Assembly: GCA_035995185.1 (NCBI GenBank)
Contig: DASYKT010000034.1
Span: 22,972 to 86,971, forward strand
Length of the DNA: 64,000 nt
From: DASYKT01 sp035995185
Lineage (GTDB): Bacteria; Acidobacteriota; Blastocatellia; Pyrinomonadales; Pyrinomonadaceae
Direction of reading: 5' to 3'
Under the pieces are notes generated by a model. The model searched no databases, was not told the DNA's origin, and was given only the letters and a program-made list of their open reading frames with translations. The position numbers and the translations under genes are program-made. This document shows positions 49,158 to 57,962 of this stretch, piece after piece (position 1 is the first letter of the stretch; each line of letters starts with the position of its first letter).

Positions 49158-50747
49158 ATGAACCCAGTCTTCTTATTAAAGCCGGCCAGAATTTGTTCGT
49201 ATGCAATGTCAATGGTATTGGCGGTCGCATTTTCCGCGTTCGCCCAGGTTGACGCGCCGCGACAGGCGAACGCGATCACCTATCCGCTCGACGAAACGGT
49301 GATCGTTCAGTTTCGCGGCACGACGCGTTTTCCGCGGATGAAAGGCGAAGCGCGCATCCGCCGCACGGCCAAAAGCGGCACTCGTGTCGAACTGACGGTT
49401 GAAAGAATGCCGCGGCCTTTTGATCTCGGCGGCGGTTATGCCACCTACGTGCTGTGGGCGGTTTCTCCCGAAGGCGCGGTCGATAACCTCGGCGAGATAA
49501 AACGCCGCGGGACATTTGAATTCAATTCGAAATTCGAAGGAACGACCAACTTGCAAACCTTTGCTTTGATCATCACCGCCGAACCGCATTTCCTGGTCAA
49601 ACGCCCCAGCCGGACGGTGATGCTGGAAAACCTGACCGGCGTGACCGATATGGGAAAACCCGTTACCTCTACGCGGGCGGTGTCGTACCTGGGAAATTCG
49701 AGCGATTATTACCGCTCGTCGTTCGTGCCCGAAATAGCGGAAGTTGATTACTCCAAAACTCCGCCGACCATTTTGCAGGCGCGACAGGCTGTCGCCCTCG
49801 CCAAATTCGCCGGCGCCCAGCGCGACGCCACACAGGAGCTGACCGAAGCTGAAGGTTATCTGTCCGAAGCTGAAAGTTCATGGCGTGCCGAACGGCCCGA
49901 AGAAACCATCGATATCAAAGCGCGCCAGGCGGTGAGCTCCGCGGTTAAGGCCGAGGAGACGGCGCTGGTGCGCAAAGACGCGCGTGAAAAGCGCAACGAA
50001 ACTCTGCGCCGCGATGACGAAACACGCAAGCTCGAAGATCAGATCGATGCCAAGAACAGCGAGATCACCGAGCTCAAGAACGAACTCGCTCGAGAGACCC
50101 GCACTCGCGAACTCGGCGAACGCGATGTTTCCAACCTCGGCCAGCAGATAAAAGATCTGCGCGATGAGAACGCGAGATTGCGAAACGACCTGAACAAGTC
50201 GCGCGCCGAGGTGGAAGACTACAAGATCCGTTTTGCGCGGATTGAAGGCGAGAAGAATGTGCTCGACTCACAGCGCCGCCAGGCAGAGAGGGAAGAGCGC
50301 ATCAAGACCGCTAACGCTCAGCTTATGGTCGCGCTAAAACCTTATGGCGCGGTCAGGGAAAATACCAACGGCGGAGTTTCGCTGGTATTGCCGGAAAGTT
50401 ATTTTACGGGTTTAAGGGCCAGCACGATGACGGCGGCGAACGCGGCCAAACTCGATAAGATCGGCGAGATACTTTCGCATTACAAGGATTTTAAGATAAT
50501 CATCGAATCTTATACCGACGATAAAGGTTTGGTGGCCGACCTGGAAAAACTTACCACCGACCGGGCGCAGCTGATCGCCAACCGGTTCGTCGGCCAGAGT
50601 ATCGAAGACGATCGCATTGAGATAAAGGGCCAAGGGGGAAACATTCCGCTCGTGCCGAATACGACTCTGGCAAACCGTGCGAAAAACCGGCGCGTCGAGA
50701 TCATCCTCACGCCGATCAATGTCGATTTTTCAACGGCCAGTAATTAG
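49158..50747 (+). CDS. Exported OmpA-family protein with coiled coil
   Basis: The 529-residue protein has a signal peptide (about 1-30, ending SAFAQ), and a beta-rich N-terminal domain (about 40-175) of a type often seen in Acidobacteriota envelope proteins. A long coiled coil follows (about 215-400; LEDQIDAKNSEITELKNELA). The C-terminal OmpA/MotB peptidoglycan-binding domain (about 410-525) includes IIIESYTDDKG, LTTDRAQLIANRFV, IKGQGGNIPLVPNTTLANRA and NRRVEIIL. It likely links the outer envelope to murein. It is convergent with the solute-binding protein gene across a terminator-like repeat. Confidence 0.88.
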   Translation: MNPVFLLKPARICSYAMSMVLAVAFSAFAQVDAPRQANAITYPLDETVIVQFRGTTRFPRMKGEARIRRTAKSGTRVELTVERMPRPFDLGGGYATYVLWAVSPEGAVDNLGEIKRRGTFEFNSKFEGTTNLQTFALIITAEPHFLVKRPSRTVMLENLTGVTDMGKPVTSTRAVSYLGNSSDYYRSSFVPEIAEVDYSKTPPTILQARQAVALAKFAGAQRDATQELTEAEGYLSEAESSWRAERPEETIDIKARQAVSSAVKAEETALVRKDAREKRNETLRRDDETRKLEDQIDAKNSEITELKNELARETRTRELGERDVSNLGQQIKDLRDENARLRNDLNKSRAEVEDYKIRFARIEGEKNVLDSQRRQAEREERIKTANAQLMVALKPYGAVRENTNGGVSLVLPESYFTGLRASTMTAANAAKLDKIGEILSHYKDFKIIIESYTDDKGLVADLEKLTTDRAQLIANRFVGQSIEDDRIEIKGQGGNIPLVPNTTLANRAKNRRVEIILTPINVDFSTASN

Positions 50748-50780
50748 GAAGAAGTAGTCGATAATGGCGCTTAGTGGCAT

Positions 50781-50920
50781 GAGGTCAGTACCGGGAACGC
50801 AGTGACCGGCTCACGAGCGGAGCGAGTAATATTTCCGATAAAAAAGCGTGGACATATGATCCACGCTTTTAATTGATTCTCTACAAGCAAAGCCGGTCAC
50901 TACGTTCCCGGTACTGACTC
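50781..50920. repeat. Inverted pair of family A elements around a terminator hairpin
   Basis: A direct copy (50781-50812) and an inverted copy (50892-50920) enclose CTCACGAGCGGAGCGAG and a central hairpin AAAAGCGTGGA / TCCACGCTTTT (50842-50870). It lies between convergent genes. The hairpin has T-runs on both strands, so the unit can act as a bidirectional terminator. Confidence 0.85.
50842..50870. terminator. Bidirectional terminator between OmpA-family and solute-binding protein genes
   Basis: AAAAGCGTGGA pairs perfectly with TCCACGCTTTT around a CATATGA loop. Both strands end the stem in four T. Convergent flanking genes support use in both directions. Confidence 0.75.
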
Positions 50921-50940
50921 GTTTGCTGAAATGTCCTACG

Positions 50941-52530
50941 TTAATTTACCGAAAGGCTCCTGACAAAAAACCAGTCCGCGCTGGCGTTGATCTGCATTCC
51001 GCTCAGGCGCTTATTGTAAACCACCATATTCGAAGGATACCAAAGCGGGATCACCGGCAGGTCGCGGCTGATGATATCCTGCGCCTGCACGTATAGCTGC
51101 CTGGCTTTTTCCCGGTCGAGTTCGTTCATTGCCTTTAATATGATCTGATCGAATTCCGGATTTTTGTACCGGCTTCGATTACGGGCGGAAGATTTAACAT
51201 CCGTGCTTTCGCTTGAAAGAAACAGGTCTTTGTAAAAGATCGGGTCCTGATTTCCACCCACCCAGCGGTTCATCGTTATCTGAAACTGCCCCAGACGCCA
51301 CTGTTCGGTCAGCGCGGCAAATTCGACCGGGACGATCTCGACCGCGACGCCGATGCGTTTTAACTGGTCCTGAATTATCTGCGCATACTGGCTCTGCGAA
51401 CTGTTGCCGGCGGAGATGCTTAATTTGATGGCCGAGGGAAAACGCATCTGCGGGCCGTCGCCATCCGGGTCTTTAAATCCCGCGTCGTCGAGCAGCTGCG
51501 TTGCCCTGACGGCATTGTGTTCGTAGGTGGTGCCGGTGGAATAGGCCCAGCTTTCTTCGGGCAGAATGGAATGCGCAATCTTGCCTTGGCCCAGCAGCAT
51601 GTTGTCGATTATTTCCTTGCGGTCTATGCCGTAGGCTATCGCCTGGCGGACCTTGACGTTATCGAGCGGCGCGGACGAAACGTTGACCGTCAATATCTGA
51701 ACATTGGCGCTGTCGAATTTTTCCGCTTTCAGATTCGGGTCTTTGCCCAGGCTTTCGACCGTGTCCGGCGCGAGATTGATCATCGTCGGAGCGATATCGA
51801 GCTGACCGGATTTGAGCGAAGACTGCACGGCGTTTGAATCCTTGATCACTTTTACCTGCAGTTTTTGAATTTTTGGCGCGCCTTCCCAGTAATCGTTATT
51901 GGCTTCGAGATCAACGATATTTTGCACCATATCGGCCTTAACGAATTTATACGGCCCCGTGCCCAGCGGCGTATCTTTTTGCGTTTCAAAAGTTCCTTCG
52001 GCAATGATGGGAATGGCCACCATATTCGATAACAGCTGATTTTTAAGAGTGGGGCGGCTGAGCTTGAAATTTACCGTCTTATCGTCGGGTGTTTCGATGG
52101 CGGTGATGTGGGGAGTTTTCTTCCCGTCCACGGTTTCAAAAAAAGAAGCCGCTTTGGCGCCGTCCGAAGCCTGCAGTTTGTCGAAGGTGTATTTTACGTC
52201 CGCGGCTCTCAAAGGCGCGCCGTTTTGAAATTTGATGCCGTCCCGCAGCACAAAAGATATGGTTGCGCCGCCATCCAGGTCTTTGATCTCTTTTGCCAGC
52301 TCGCCTTCATAATCGAATTTTTTGTCTTTTCTGACGAGCGTGTTAAAGATCAAACTCCTGATCCGCTCCGCGCTGGCCGGGACTGTTTTGCCGGCGAGAA
52401 AATCAAGTGACGTAAATTCGGAATCAAGAGCGATCGTGACCACCGCGCTATTGCGCGTCCGGCAGTTTAGCGAAAATGTAAAGATCAAAAGAAAAGGAAA
52501 TATGAATGCCAATGATTGACGGTAGTTCAT
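50941..52530 (-). CDS. ABC transporter solute-binding lipoprotein, peptide/oligopeptide type (SBP_bac_5)
   Basis: The 529-residue lipoprotein has a signal peptide and SLNC lipobox (Cys about 23) and the family 5 pattern. KIQKLQVKVIKDSNAVQSSL, NVKVRQAIAYGIDRKEIIDN, and the C-terminal ISRDLPVIPLWYPSNMVVYN are typical. SBP_bac_5 proteins bind oligopeptides, nickel chelates or murein peptides (MppA). No permease or ATPase genes are nearby. Its start codon overlaps the stop of the second NagZ gene by one base (TGATG), so the two are translationally coupled. This hints at a muropeptide ligand, but the ligand is inferred. Confidence 0.88.
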   Translation of the reverse strand: MNYRQSLAFIFPFLLIFTFSLNCRTRNSAVVTIALDSEFTSLDFLAGKTVPASAERIRSLIFNTLVRKDKKFDYEGELAKEIKDLDGGATISFVLRDGIKFQNGAPLRAADVKYTFDKLQASDGAKAASFFETVDGKKTPHITAIETPDDKTVNFKLSRPTLKNQLLSNMVAIPIIAEGTFETQKDTPLGTGPYKFVKADMVQNIVDLEANNDYWEGAPKIQKLQVKVIKDSNAVQSSLKSGQLDIAPTMINLAPDTVESLGKDPNLKAEKFDSANVQILTVNVSSAPLDNVKVRQAIAYGIDRKEIIDNMLLGQGKIAHSILPEESWAYSTGTTYEHNAVRATQLLDDAGFKDPDGDGPQMRFPSAIKLSISAGNSSQSQYAQIIQDQLKRIGVAVEIVPVEFAALTEQWRLGQFQITMNRWVGGNQDPIFYKDLFLSSESTDVKSSARNRSRYKNPEFDQIILKAMNELDREKARQLYVQAQDIISRDLPVIPLWYPSNMVVYNKRLSGMQINASADWFFVRSLSVN

Positions 52531-53678
52531 CAGGGTTTGCCTCCGTACGAATAATCGAGTTTCTGATTGAGTTCGGCAACTTCTTCGGAAAGGCGAGAGA
52601 ATTTACCGGCGTCGAACGGGAGAGGGTTCGTAACAATAGCTTTTACGTCGGCGATGCGAAGCAAAGTTTCATCGAGCTTTTCGGTTGAAAGCTCGCCTGA
52701 TTTAAATTTTGCCAGCAGGGCGTGGTAACTTTGCCGGACCGCATCCGTCGACGAACATATAAGTATCATATCTTCGCCGGCGTCGAACGCCAAAGCCGCC
52801 GCTTCCTCGATACTGTAATAGCGGAGGATCGCGCCCATCTCCATATCATCGGTCACGACAAGGTGTTTATAGCCAAGCTGGCCGCGCAAAAGCCTGGTAA
52901 CTATCTGTTTATTGATGGAGGCAGGGAAGAGTTTGCCGCCGATCTCGCCGGTATTAAGACTGATCTTCGGGAAACCGCCGTGGCTGATCATGATCACGCG
53001 GACGCGGTCGTCTTCGTCCTGCCGCTGGGTGAAAAGCTCGATATAGGGCGAGAGGTCCTGCATCACCAGATCTTCCTGCGAGAGATTGATGACCGGTATC
53101 TCTTCATGTGTATCGACCTCGCCCGCGCCGATCCCGGGAAAATGCTTCAGACAGCCGAGAATGCCCGCGCTTTGCAAGCCGCGCAGGTAGACCATCGAAT
53201 AACCGAGCGCTTCGCCGGGCGAGCGGCCGAAGGAGCGGGAATACAAGCCGTTTGAAAGCAGGTCGCGCTCGGGCGTCATGATGTCGAGCACCGGCGCGAA
53301 ATTCATATTAAAGCCCAATAGCCGCAGGATCTCGCCGGTAATCCGGCCCAGCGCGCGGGCGGCGGCGATGTCGCCATGCTGGCGGATAACGCGGGCGGCC
53401 GGCATCGGGGTACAGATACGGCGCAAACGGTCGACCAGCCCGCCTTCCTGATCGATGGCGACCAGCGGCTTGACGGCCAGCTTTTCCCGGACGCCGTCAT
53501 TTAACGCGCGGATCTGTTCCGCGCCGCGGACATTGCGGCCAAAGATGCACACGCCGCCGGGCTGCACTTCTTCGAGCAGCGAGGCGGTTTCGGCGTCTAC
53601 TTCGGTTCCGGGCAGGCCGACGAACAGCAGTTGCCCGACCTTTTGTTCCAAAGGAAGTTGCAGATAGGATTCAAACAT
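52530..53678 (-). CDS. Cytoplasmic-type beta-N-acetylhexosaminidase (NagZ-like, GH3)
   Basis: The 382-residue protein is a single-domain GH3 enzyme without signal peptide. PLVAIDQEGGLVDRLRR, GRITGEILRLLGFNMNFAPV, and the NagZ loop CLKHFPGIGAGEVDTHEEIP (Asp-His about residues 180-182) are visible, with VVTDDMEMGAI carrying the nucleophile. The loop differs from the exported NagZ at 10551-12407 (GIGAGEVD in place of GHGDTAVD), so the two are distant paralogues. A cytoplasmic GlcNAc-anhydroMurNAc cleavage role is likely. It is translationally coupled to the following solute-binding protein gene. Confidence 0.85.
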   Translation of the reverse strand: MFESYLQLPLEQKVGQLLFVGLPGTEVDAETASLLEEVQPGGVCIFGRNVRGAEQIRALNDGVREKLAVKPLVAIDQEGGLVDRLRRICTPMPAARVIRQHGDIAAARALGRITGEILRLLGFNMNFAPVLDIMTPERDLLSNGLYSRSFGRSPGEALGYSMVYLRGLQSAGILGCLKHFPGIGAGEVDTHEEIPVINLSQEDLVMQDLSPYIELFTQRQDEDDRVRVIMISHGGFPKISLNTGEIGGKLFPASINKQIVTRLLRGQLGYKHLVVTDDMEMGAILRYYSIEEAAALAFDAGEDMILICSSTDAVRQSYHALLAKFKSGELSTEKLDETLLRIADVKAIVTNPLPFDAGKFSRLSEEVAELNQKLDYSYGGKP

Positions 53679-53803
53679 TATTTGGTTTAGACGCCAGTAT
53701 TTTTTGGTTTGTCTTGGTGGCTACAGAAAAACACTCGGAAATTTTCTCGAATTAAAAGGGATTTGGCAAGTAGTGATAGCGAAAAGACATGCTAAAAGGG
53801 CAC

Positions 53804-53902
53804 GAGGTCAGTACCGGGAACGTAGTGACCGGCTCTGTATTATCTTAAAGTTATATTTTCGCTACGCTCGAAGCCGGTCACTACGTTCCCGGTACTGACT
53901 TC
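53804..53902. repeat. Inverted pair of family A elements upstream of mutS 3' end
   Basis: Copies at 53804-53834 (direct) and 53873-53902 (inverted) enclose about 38 AT-rich bases with CGCTACGCTCG. It lies seven bases beyond the mutS stop, between mutS and the NagZ-like gene, which are on the same strand. Confidence 0.85.
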
Positions 53903-53908
53903 ATTACT

Positions 53909-56650
53909 TCACACTATCCTGTTCTTTATCTCTTTCAACTGCGCGCGCAACTCCTCTTCAGAAAGCTCGTCCACCGGCATCTCTCTTATCTCATCGATCA
54001 CTGAATCGTTGGCCATCTGAAAGAGCGTGGTTTGCGAAGCCATTCGGGAGCCGGCGGCGCGGCGGGCAGCTTTTTCGAGCGGTTCCGCATTTTCCAAAGC
54101 AGCATTTAGTTTCGGATCTTCGGAAAACACGGCTATCTCATAGCGTTCGAGTTTTTCCAGCACTTCGCGGGCGCGGGCTAAAACGTCGGCGGGAAGCCCG
54201 GCGAGCTGCGCCACGGCGATGCCGTAGGATTTCGAAGCCTTGCCGCGCTCGAGTTTGTGCAGGAAGACTACCTCGCCGTCCTGTTCCGCGGCCGTGACCT
54301 GGTAATTTTTTGCGCCGGGAAGTTTTTCGGCGAGCTCGGTCAGTTCGTGATAGTGCGTGGCGAAAAGAGTTTTGGCGGCGTGGCCCGAAGAATCGTGTAA
54401 GTATTCCGCCACCGCCCATGCGATCGACAGTCCGTCAAAGGTCGAAGTCCCGCGCCCGACCTCATCCAGCAGGATCAGCGAACGCGGAGTGGCATTGTGC
54501 AGGATCGCGGCGGTCTCGGTCATCTCGACCATAAAGGTCGAGCGCCCGCCGGCCAGATCGTCCGAAGCGCCGACGCGCGTCCAGATGCGGTCGGCCATCG
54601 GCAGCCGCGCGTAGTCTGCCGGAACGAACGAGCCGATCTGCGCCAAAATTTGAATGAGAGCGGCCTGTCTTAATATCGTCGATTTGCCGCCCATATTCGG
54701 CCCGGTGATTATCAGCAGCCGGTCAGTCGAATTATTCAGATAGAGGTCATTGGGAATAAACGACGCGCCGATAGACGGGGTGAAAGCTTCTACTATCGGA
54801 TGGCGTCCGCCTTTGATCTCGATCTCATCGCCGTCGTGCAGCACAGGGCAAACATAATTCCGCCGCGCCGCGGTTTCCGCCAGTGCCGCCAACCCATCGA
54901 GCGTCGCCAGGGCGCGGGCGGTCGATTGCAGGTTGCGCGTTTCTTTCGTCACCTCGGCGCGGACTTCCTGAAACAATTTGAGTTCGAGTTCGGCGATCTT
55001 TGATTCCGCGCCCAAGACTTTTTGCTCCCATTCCTTAAGCTGCGGGGTGGTGTAGCGTTCGGCGTTGGTCAGTGTCTGGCGGCGTTCGAAGTAGTCGGGA
55101 ACACGGGCGGCGTTTGCCTTTGAGACCTCGATAAAATAGCCAAAGACGTTGTTGAATTTTACGCGCAGGGTAGTGATGCCGGATTTTTGCCGCTCGTCTT
55201 CTTCAAATGACGCGATGATCTGCTTGGCGTTTCGGCTCACATCGCGAAACTCATCCAACTCGGCAGAGAAGCCGTCGCGGATCGCGCCGCCGTCGGCCAG
55301 GTTGAGCGGAGCTTCGTCGCTGATCGCGCGGGTAATGAGCTGCTGAATATCGGGCAGCTCGAAGATGTTTTCCCGCAGCACCTGAAGCAGCAGAGCCTCT
55401 GCGTCTGATAACGAAAAAAGTATCTCAGGTATTTGTTTAAGCGAGCGATTAAGGGCGAGCAGATCGCGCGGCGAAGCCGTTCCGAGATTCAATCTTCCGA
55501 CCAGACGCTCCAGGTCCGAGATTTCTTTTAGCAAAAATCTAAGTTTATCGCGCAGGATTGAATCGCCGAGTTCCGTGACGGCAGATAATCTGGTTTGTAT
55601 CTCGCTACGCTTTATTGAAGGCCGCAGCACCCAAGAGCGCAGCAGCCTGCTCCCCATTCCGGTGACGGTGGCATCGATCACGCCTAAGAGCGAACGCTTT
55701 ACGGAGGAGCCTGATTCGGGGCGGTTCGATTCGACCACTTCCAGATTCTTCAGCGTTACGCCGTCGAGCACCATAAAATCGCTGGCCTCGAAATATTGAA
55801 TGCCGGAAATGTGCGCGGCCGTGGCCCGCTGGGTATTTTGCGCATAGCGCAGGCAGGCGCCGGCGGCACGAATGGCTTCCTCGTGTTTTTCCAGCCCGAA
55901 ACCTTCCAGGGTTTTGACGGCCAGCTGATGCTTCAAAAGATTGGCGCAATCTTCCGGGTTGAAGTTGGAATCTTCCAGCGGTGTTAGTGTGGCCGTAGTA
56001 CCTGAAGCATAAACCCGGTCGCTACTGCTCCCGGTTCTGACCTCATCTCCGATGAGCGTCCTTGTATTTTCGACGCCGAAAGTATTTTCGATCACTTTTC
56101 TCAGATATTCAGGGAAAAGTATCTCCCTTGGCGCAAAAGACTCAATGTCGGCGCAAATTTGTGCCAGAGCGCCCGTTCCGGAAACCTCAGTGACAAAAAA
56201 GTCTCCCGTCGAAACTTCCAGGAAAGCGGCGCCAAAGGTATCGCCGGTTGCGCAGATAGCGGCCAGGTAGACCGATTCCCGGCTTTCAATCAACTGCGGG
56301 TCGATGGCGGTTCCGGGCGTGATCACGCGCACCACCTCGCGGCGGACCAGCTTTTTGCCCTGGCCGGCTTCCTCGGTTTGCTCGCAAATGGCCACCCGGT
56401 AGCCCTTTTTTATCAGCCGGGCGATATAATTCGGAGCGGCGTGGTGCGGGACACCGCACATCGGAATGGGGTTGCTGCTGTCTTTTTGCCGGGCAGTGAG
56501 GGTTATCTCCAGTTCGCGGGCGCCGGTGACCGCATCTTCGTTAAAAAGCTCGTAGAAGTCTCCGAGCCGGAAAAACAGCAGTGTTCCGGGGTATTGTTTC
56601 TTGATCTCCAGGTATTGCCGGAGCATCGGAGTGGCGGATGTCGCGTCCAT
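53909..56650 (-). CDS. mutS: DNA mismatch repair ATPase MutS
   Basis: MutS recognises mismatches and clamps DNA for repair. The 913-residue protein has the mismatch-binding domain I (about 1-125; LFFRLGDFYELFNEDAVTGA with the Phe-x-Glu region), connector and core domains, and the ATPase with Walker A ITGPNMGGKSTILRQ (about 640). Further motifs are LILLDEVGRGTSTFDG and FATHYHELTELA. It is longer than E. coli MutS (about 855). A 32-base family A repeat (56013-56044, residues about 203-213, TGSSSDRV) lies in frame within the connector region. No active-site damage is seen. It is divergent from the exopolysaccharide operon. Confidence 0.95.
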   Translation of the reverse strand: MDATSATPMLRQYLEIKKQYPGTLLFFRLGDFYELFNEDAVTGARELEITLTARQKDSSNPIPMCGVPHHAAPNYIARLIKKGYRVAICEQTEEAGQGKKLVRREVVRVITPGTAIDPQLIESRESVYLAAICATGDTFGAAFLEVSTGDFFVTEVSGTGALAQICADIESFAPREILFPEYLRKVIENTFGVENTRTLIGDEVRTGSSSDRVYASGTTATLTPLEDSNFNPEDCANLLKHQLAVKTLEGFGLEKHEEAIRAAGACLRYAQNTQRATAAHISGIQYFEASDFMVLDGVTLKNLEVVESNRPESGSSVKRSLLGVIDATVTGMGSRLLRSWVLRPSIKRSEIQTRLSAVTELGDSILRDKLRFLLKEISDLERLVGRLNLGTASPRDLLALNRSLKQIPEILFSLSDAEALLLQVLRENIFELPDIQQLITRAISDEAPLNLADGGAIRDGFSAELDEFRDVSRNAKQIIASFEEDERQKSGITTLRVKFNNVFGYFIEVSKANAARVPDYFERRQTLTNAERYTTPQLKEWEQKVLGAESKIAELELKLFQEVRAEVTKETRNLQSTARALATLDGLAALAETAARRNYVCPVLHDGDEIEIKGGRHPIVEAFTPSIGASFIPNDLYLNNSTDRLLIITGPNMGGKSTILRQAALIQILAQIGSFVPADYARLPMADRIWTRVGASDDLAGGRSTFMVEMTETAAILHNATPRSLILLDEVGRGTSTFDGLSIAWAVAEYLHDSSGHAAKTLFATHYHELTELAEKLPGAKNYQVTAAEQDGEVVFLHKLERGKASKSYGIAVAQLAGLPADVLARAREVLEKLERYEIAVFSEDPKLNAALENAEPLEKAARRAAGSRMASQTTLFQMANDSVIDEIREMPVDELSEEELRAQLKEIKNRIV
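56013..56044 (-). repeat. Family A element inside mutS
   Basis: CCCGGTCGCTACTGCTCC then CGGTTCTGACCTC is an inverted A-subtype copy, the same orientation and sequence as intergenic copies at 9858 and 63906. It is read in frame as EVRTGSSSDR within the MutS connector domain. Confidence 0.9.
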
Positions 56651-56737
56651 AAAAACGTCAAAAAATCATCTTTTGAGAACAAGAATATTAACTTGAAACC
56701 GAAAAACTTGAAAATCGGGAATTCCGGTAGTTGATTC

Positions 56738-56766
56738 TGGCTTCTCTTTAAGCTATTTTGTATAAT
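56738..56766 (+). promoter_or_regulatory. Possible promoter of the exopolysaccharide operon
   Basis: A perfect TATAAT at 56761-56766 is preceded 17 bases upstream by a weak TGGCTT. The 238-base gap between mutS and the Wza-type gene contains no repeat element, suggesting a regulated intergenic region. Confidence 0.35.
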
Positions 56767-56888
56767 TAATTCTTTGGTTATCTACAATTTGGGTTAAACT
56801 GTTCTGGCTAAAAGTTGATCTTGATTCACTGAAGGAATACTTCTGACGATCCAACCGTGATGTAAAGCAAACTAGGAAGAGGTTATAA

Positions 56889-57917
56889 ATGTATTACGCT
56901 ATTAAAAAAATGTTTTTCCTGTGTCTGGTGTTGATATTATCGCTGCTTTTTGTAGGCGCCGCAGCAGCGCAGAACCCCACGGGAACGACGTCTCAAACGG
57001 CCCCTGCTCAGATAGATCCACAGGATCTTCGCTACCAGGGGCGTTATCGTATCGGGTACCAGGATCAGCTTGAGATCGAAGTTTATAAACACAAAGAACT
57101 TTCAGTTAAAGTCGACGTCGGAGATGACGGCACGATCCGGGTTCCGGGCATAGCCGAGCCTATCCCCGCGGTTTGTAAAACGGAAAGAGAACTGTCCGCC
57201 GATCTGATTAAAGCCTATTCAAGTATTTTGCGCACGCCCTATATCACGGTCCGGGCGGGTGAAGCCAAATCACAGTCGTTTGCGGTCATCGGGGCCGTTT
57301 CAAAACCCGGCGCGTTTTTCCTTAACCGCCGCATACAGCTTCTCGAACTGCTCGCTTTTGCCGGCGGCCCGACCGATAGGGCCGGTGTCAAGGTAATGGT
57401 TGCCCGTACCGGCAGCTCTTCGGCTTGCCAGGAAGAAAGAGATAAACTTCTCAACACCGACATCGCTAACCTTAACAATCCTGACGTCACCGTAAATACC
57501 TATGACATGAATGACCTGATGGCGAACCGGCGTACCGTCTGGATGCAGCCCGGCGATATCGTTTCGGTCAGGGAAGCGGATGTCATTTATGTGGTCGGCA
57601 ATGTGGTCGACCCTAAAGAAGTACCGATCAAAAAAGAGATCACCCTGTCGCAGGCGATCGCGGCCGCGAAAGGCTTAAAGCCTTCCACCAAAAAAGGCGC
57701 TATCAGAATATTACGAAAGAAACCGGACAGTCTCGAGCGTGAAGTCATTATCTGTGACCTCGGCGATATCGAAAAAGCCAAAGCTCCGGACCCGATCCTG
57801 CTTCCGGACGACATCGTCGCGGTGTCTGAAGATCCGGTCAAAACCATATTGAAAAGTGTGATCGCGGCCATTGTCGGCGGCGCCGGCTACATTCCATATA
57901 ATATTACGTTGAGATAG
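56889..57917 (+). CDS. Wza-type polysaccharide export protein
   Basis: The 342-residue exported protein has a signal peptide (about 1-28) and a polysaccharide-export domain: YRIGYQDQLEIEVYKHKELS near 49-68, followed by GTIRVPGIAEPI. Two SLBB-like segments follow (VIGAVSKPGAFFLNRRIQLL; YVVGNVVDPKEVPIKK). A short hydrophobic C-terminus (IAAIVGGAGYIPYNI) may span the membrane. It should form the outer-membrane or periplasmic channel for exopolysaccharide. It is the first gene of an operon with the Wzc-type kinase 45 bases downstream and glycosyltransferases beyond. Confidence 0.92.
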   Translation: MYYAIKKMFFLCLVLILSLLFVGAAAAQNPTGTTSQTAPAQIDPQDLRYQGRYRIGYQDQLEIEVYKHKELSVKVDVGDDGTIRVPGIAEPIPAVCKTERELSADLIKAYSSILRTPYITVRAGEAKSQSFAVIGAVSKPGAFFLNRRIQLLELLAFAGGPTDRAGVKVMVARTGSSSACQEERDKLLNTDIANLNNPDVTVNTYDMNDLMANRRTVWMQPGDIVSVREADVIYVVGNVVDPKEVPIKKEITLSQAIAAAKGLKPSTKKGAIRILRKKPDSLEREVIICDLGDIEKAKAPDPILLPDDIVAVSEDPVKTILKSVIAAIVGGAGYIPYNITLR

Positions 57918-57962
57918 AAAGATCAGCAGGCTGATCAATATAGCATTTGGGAATAATAAACA

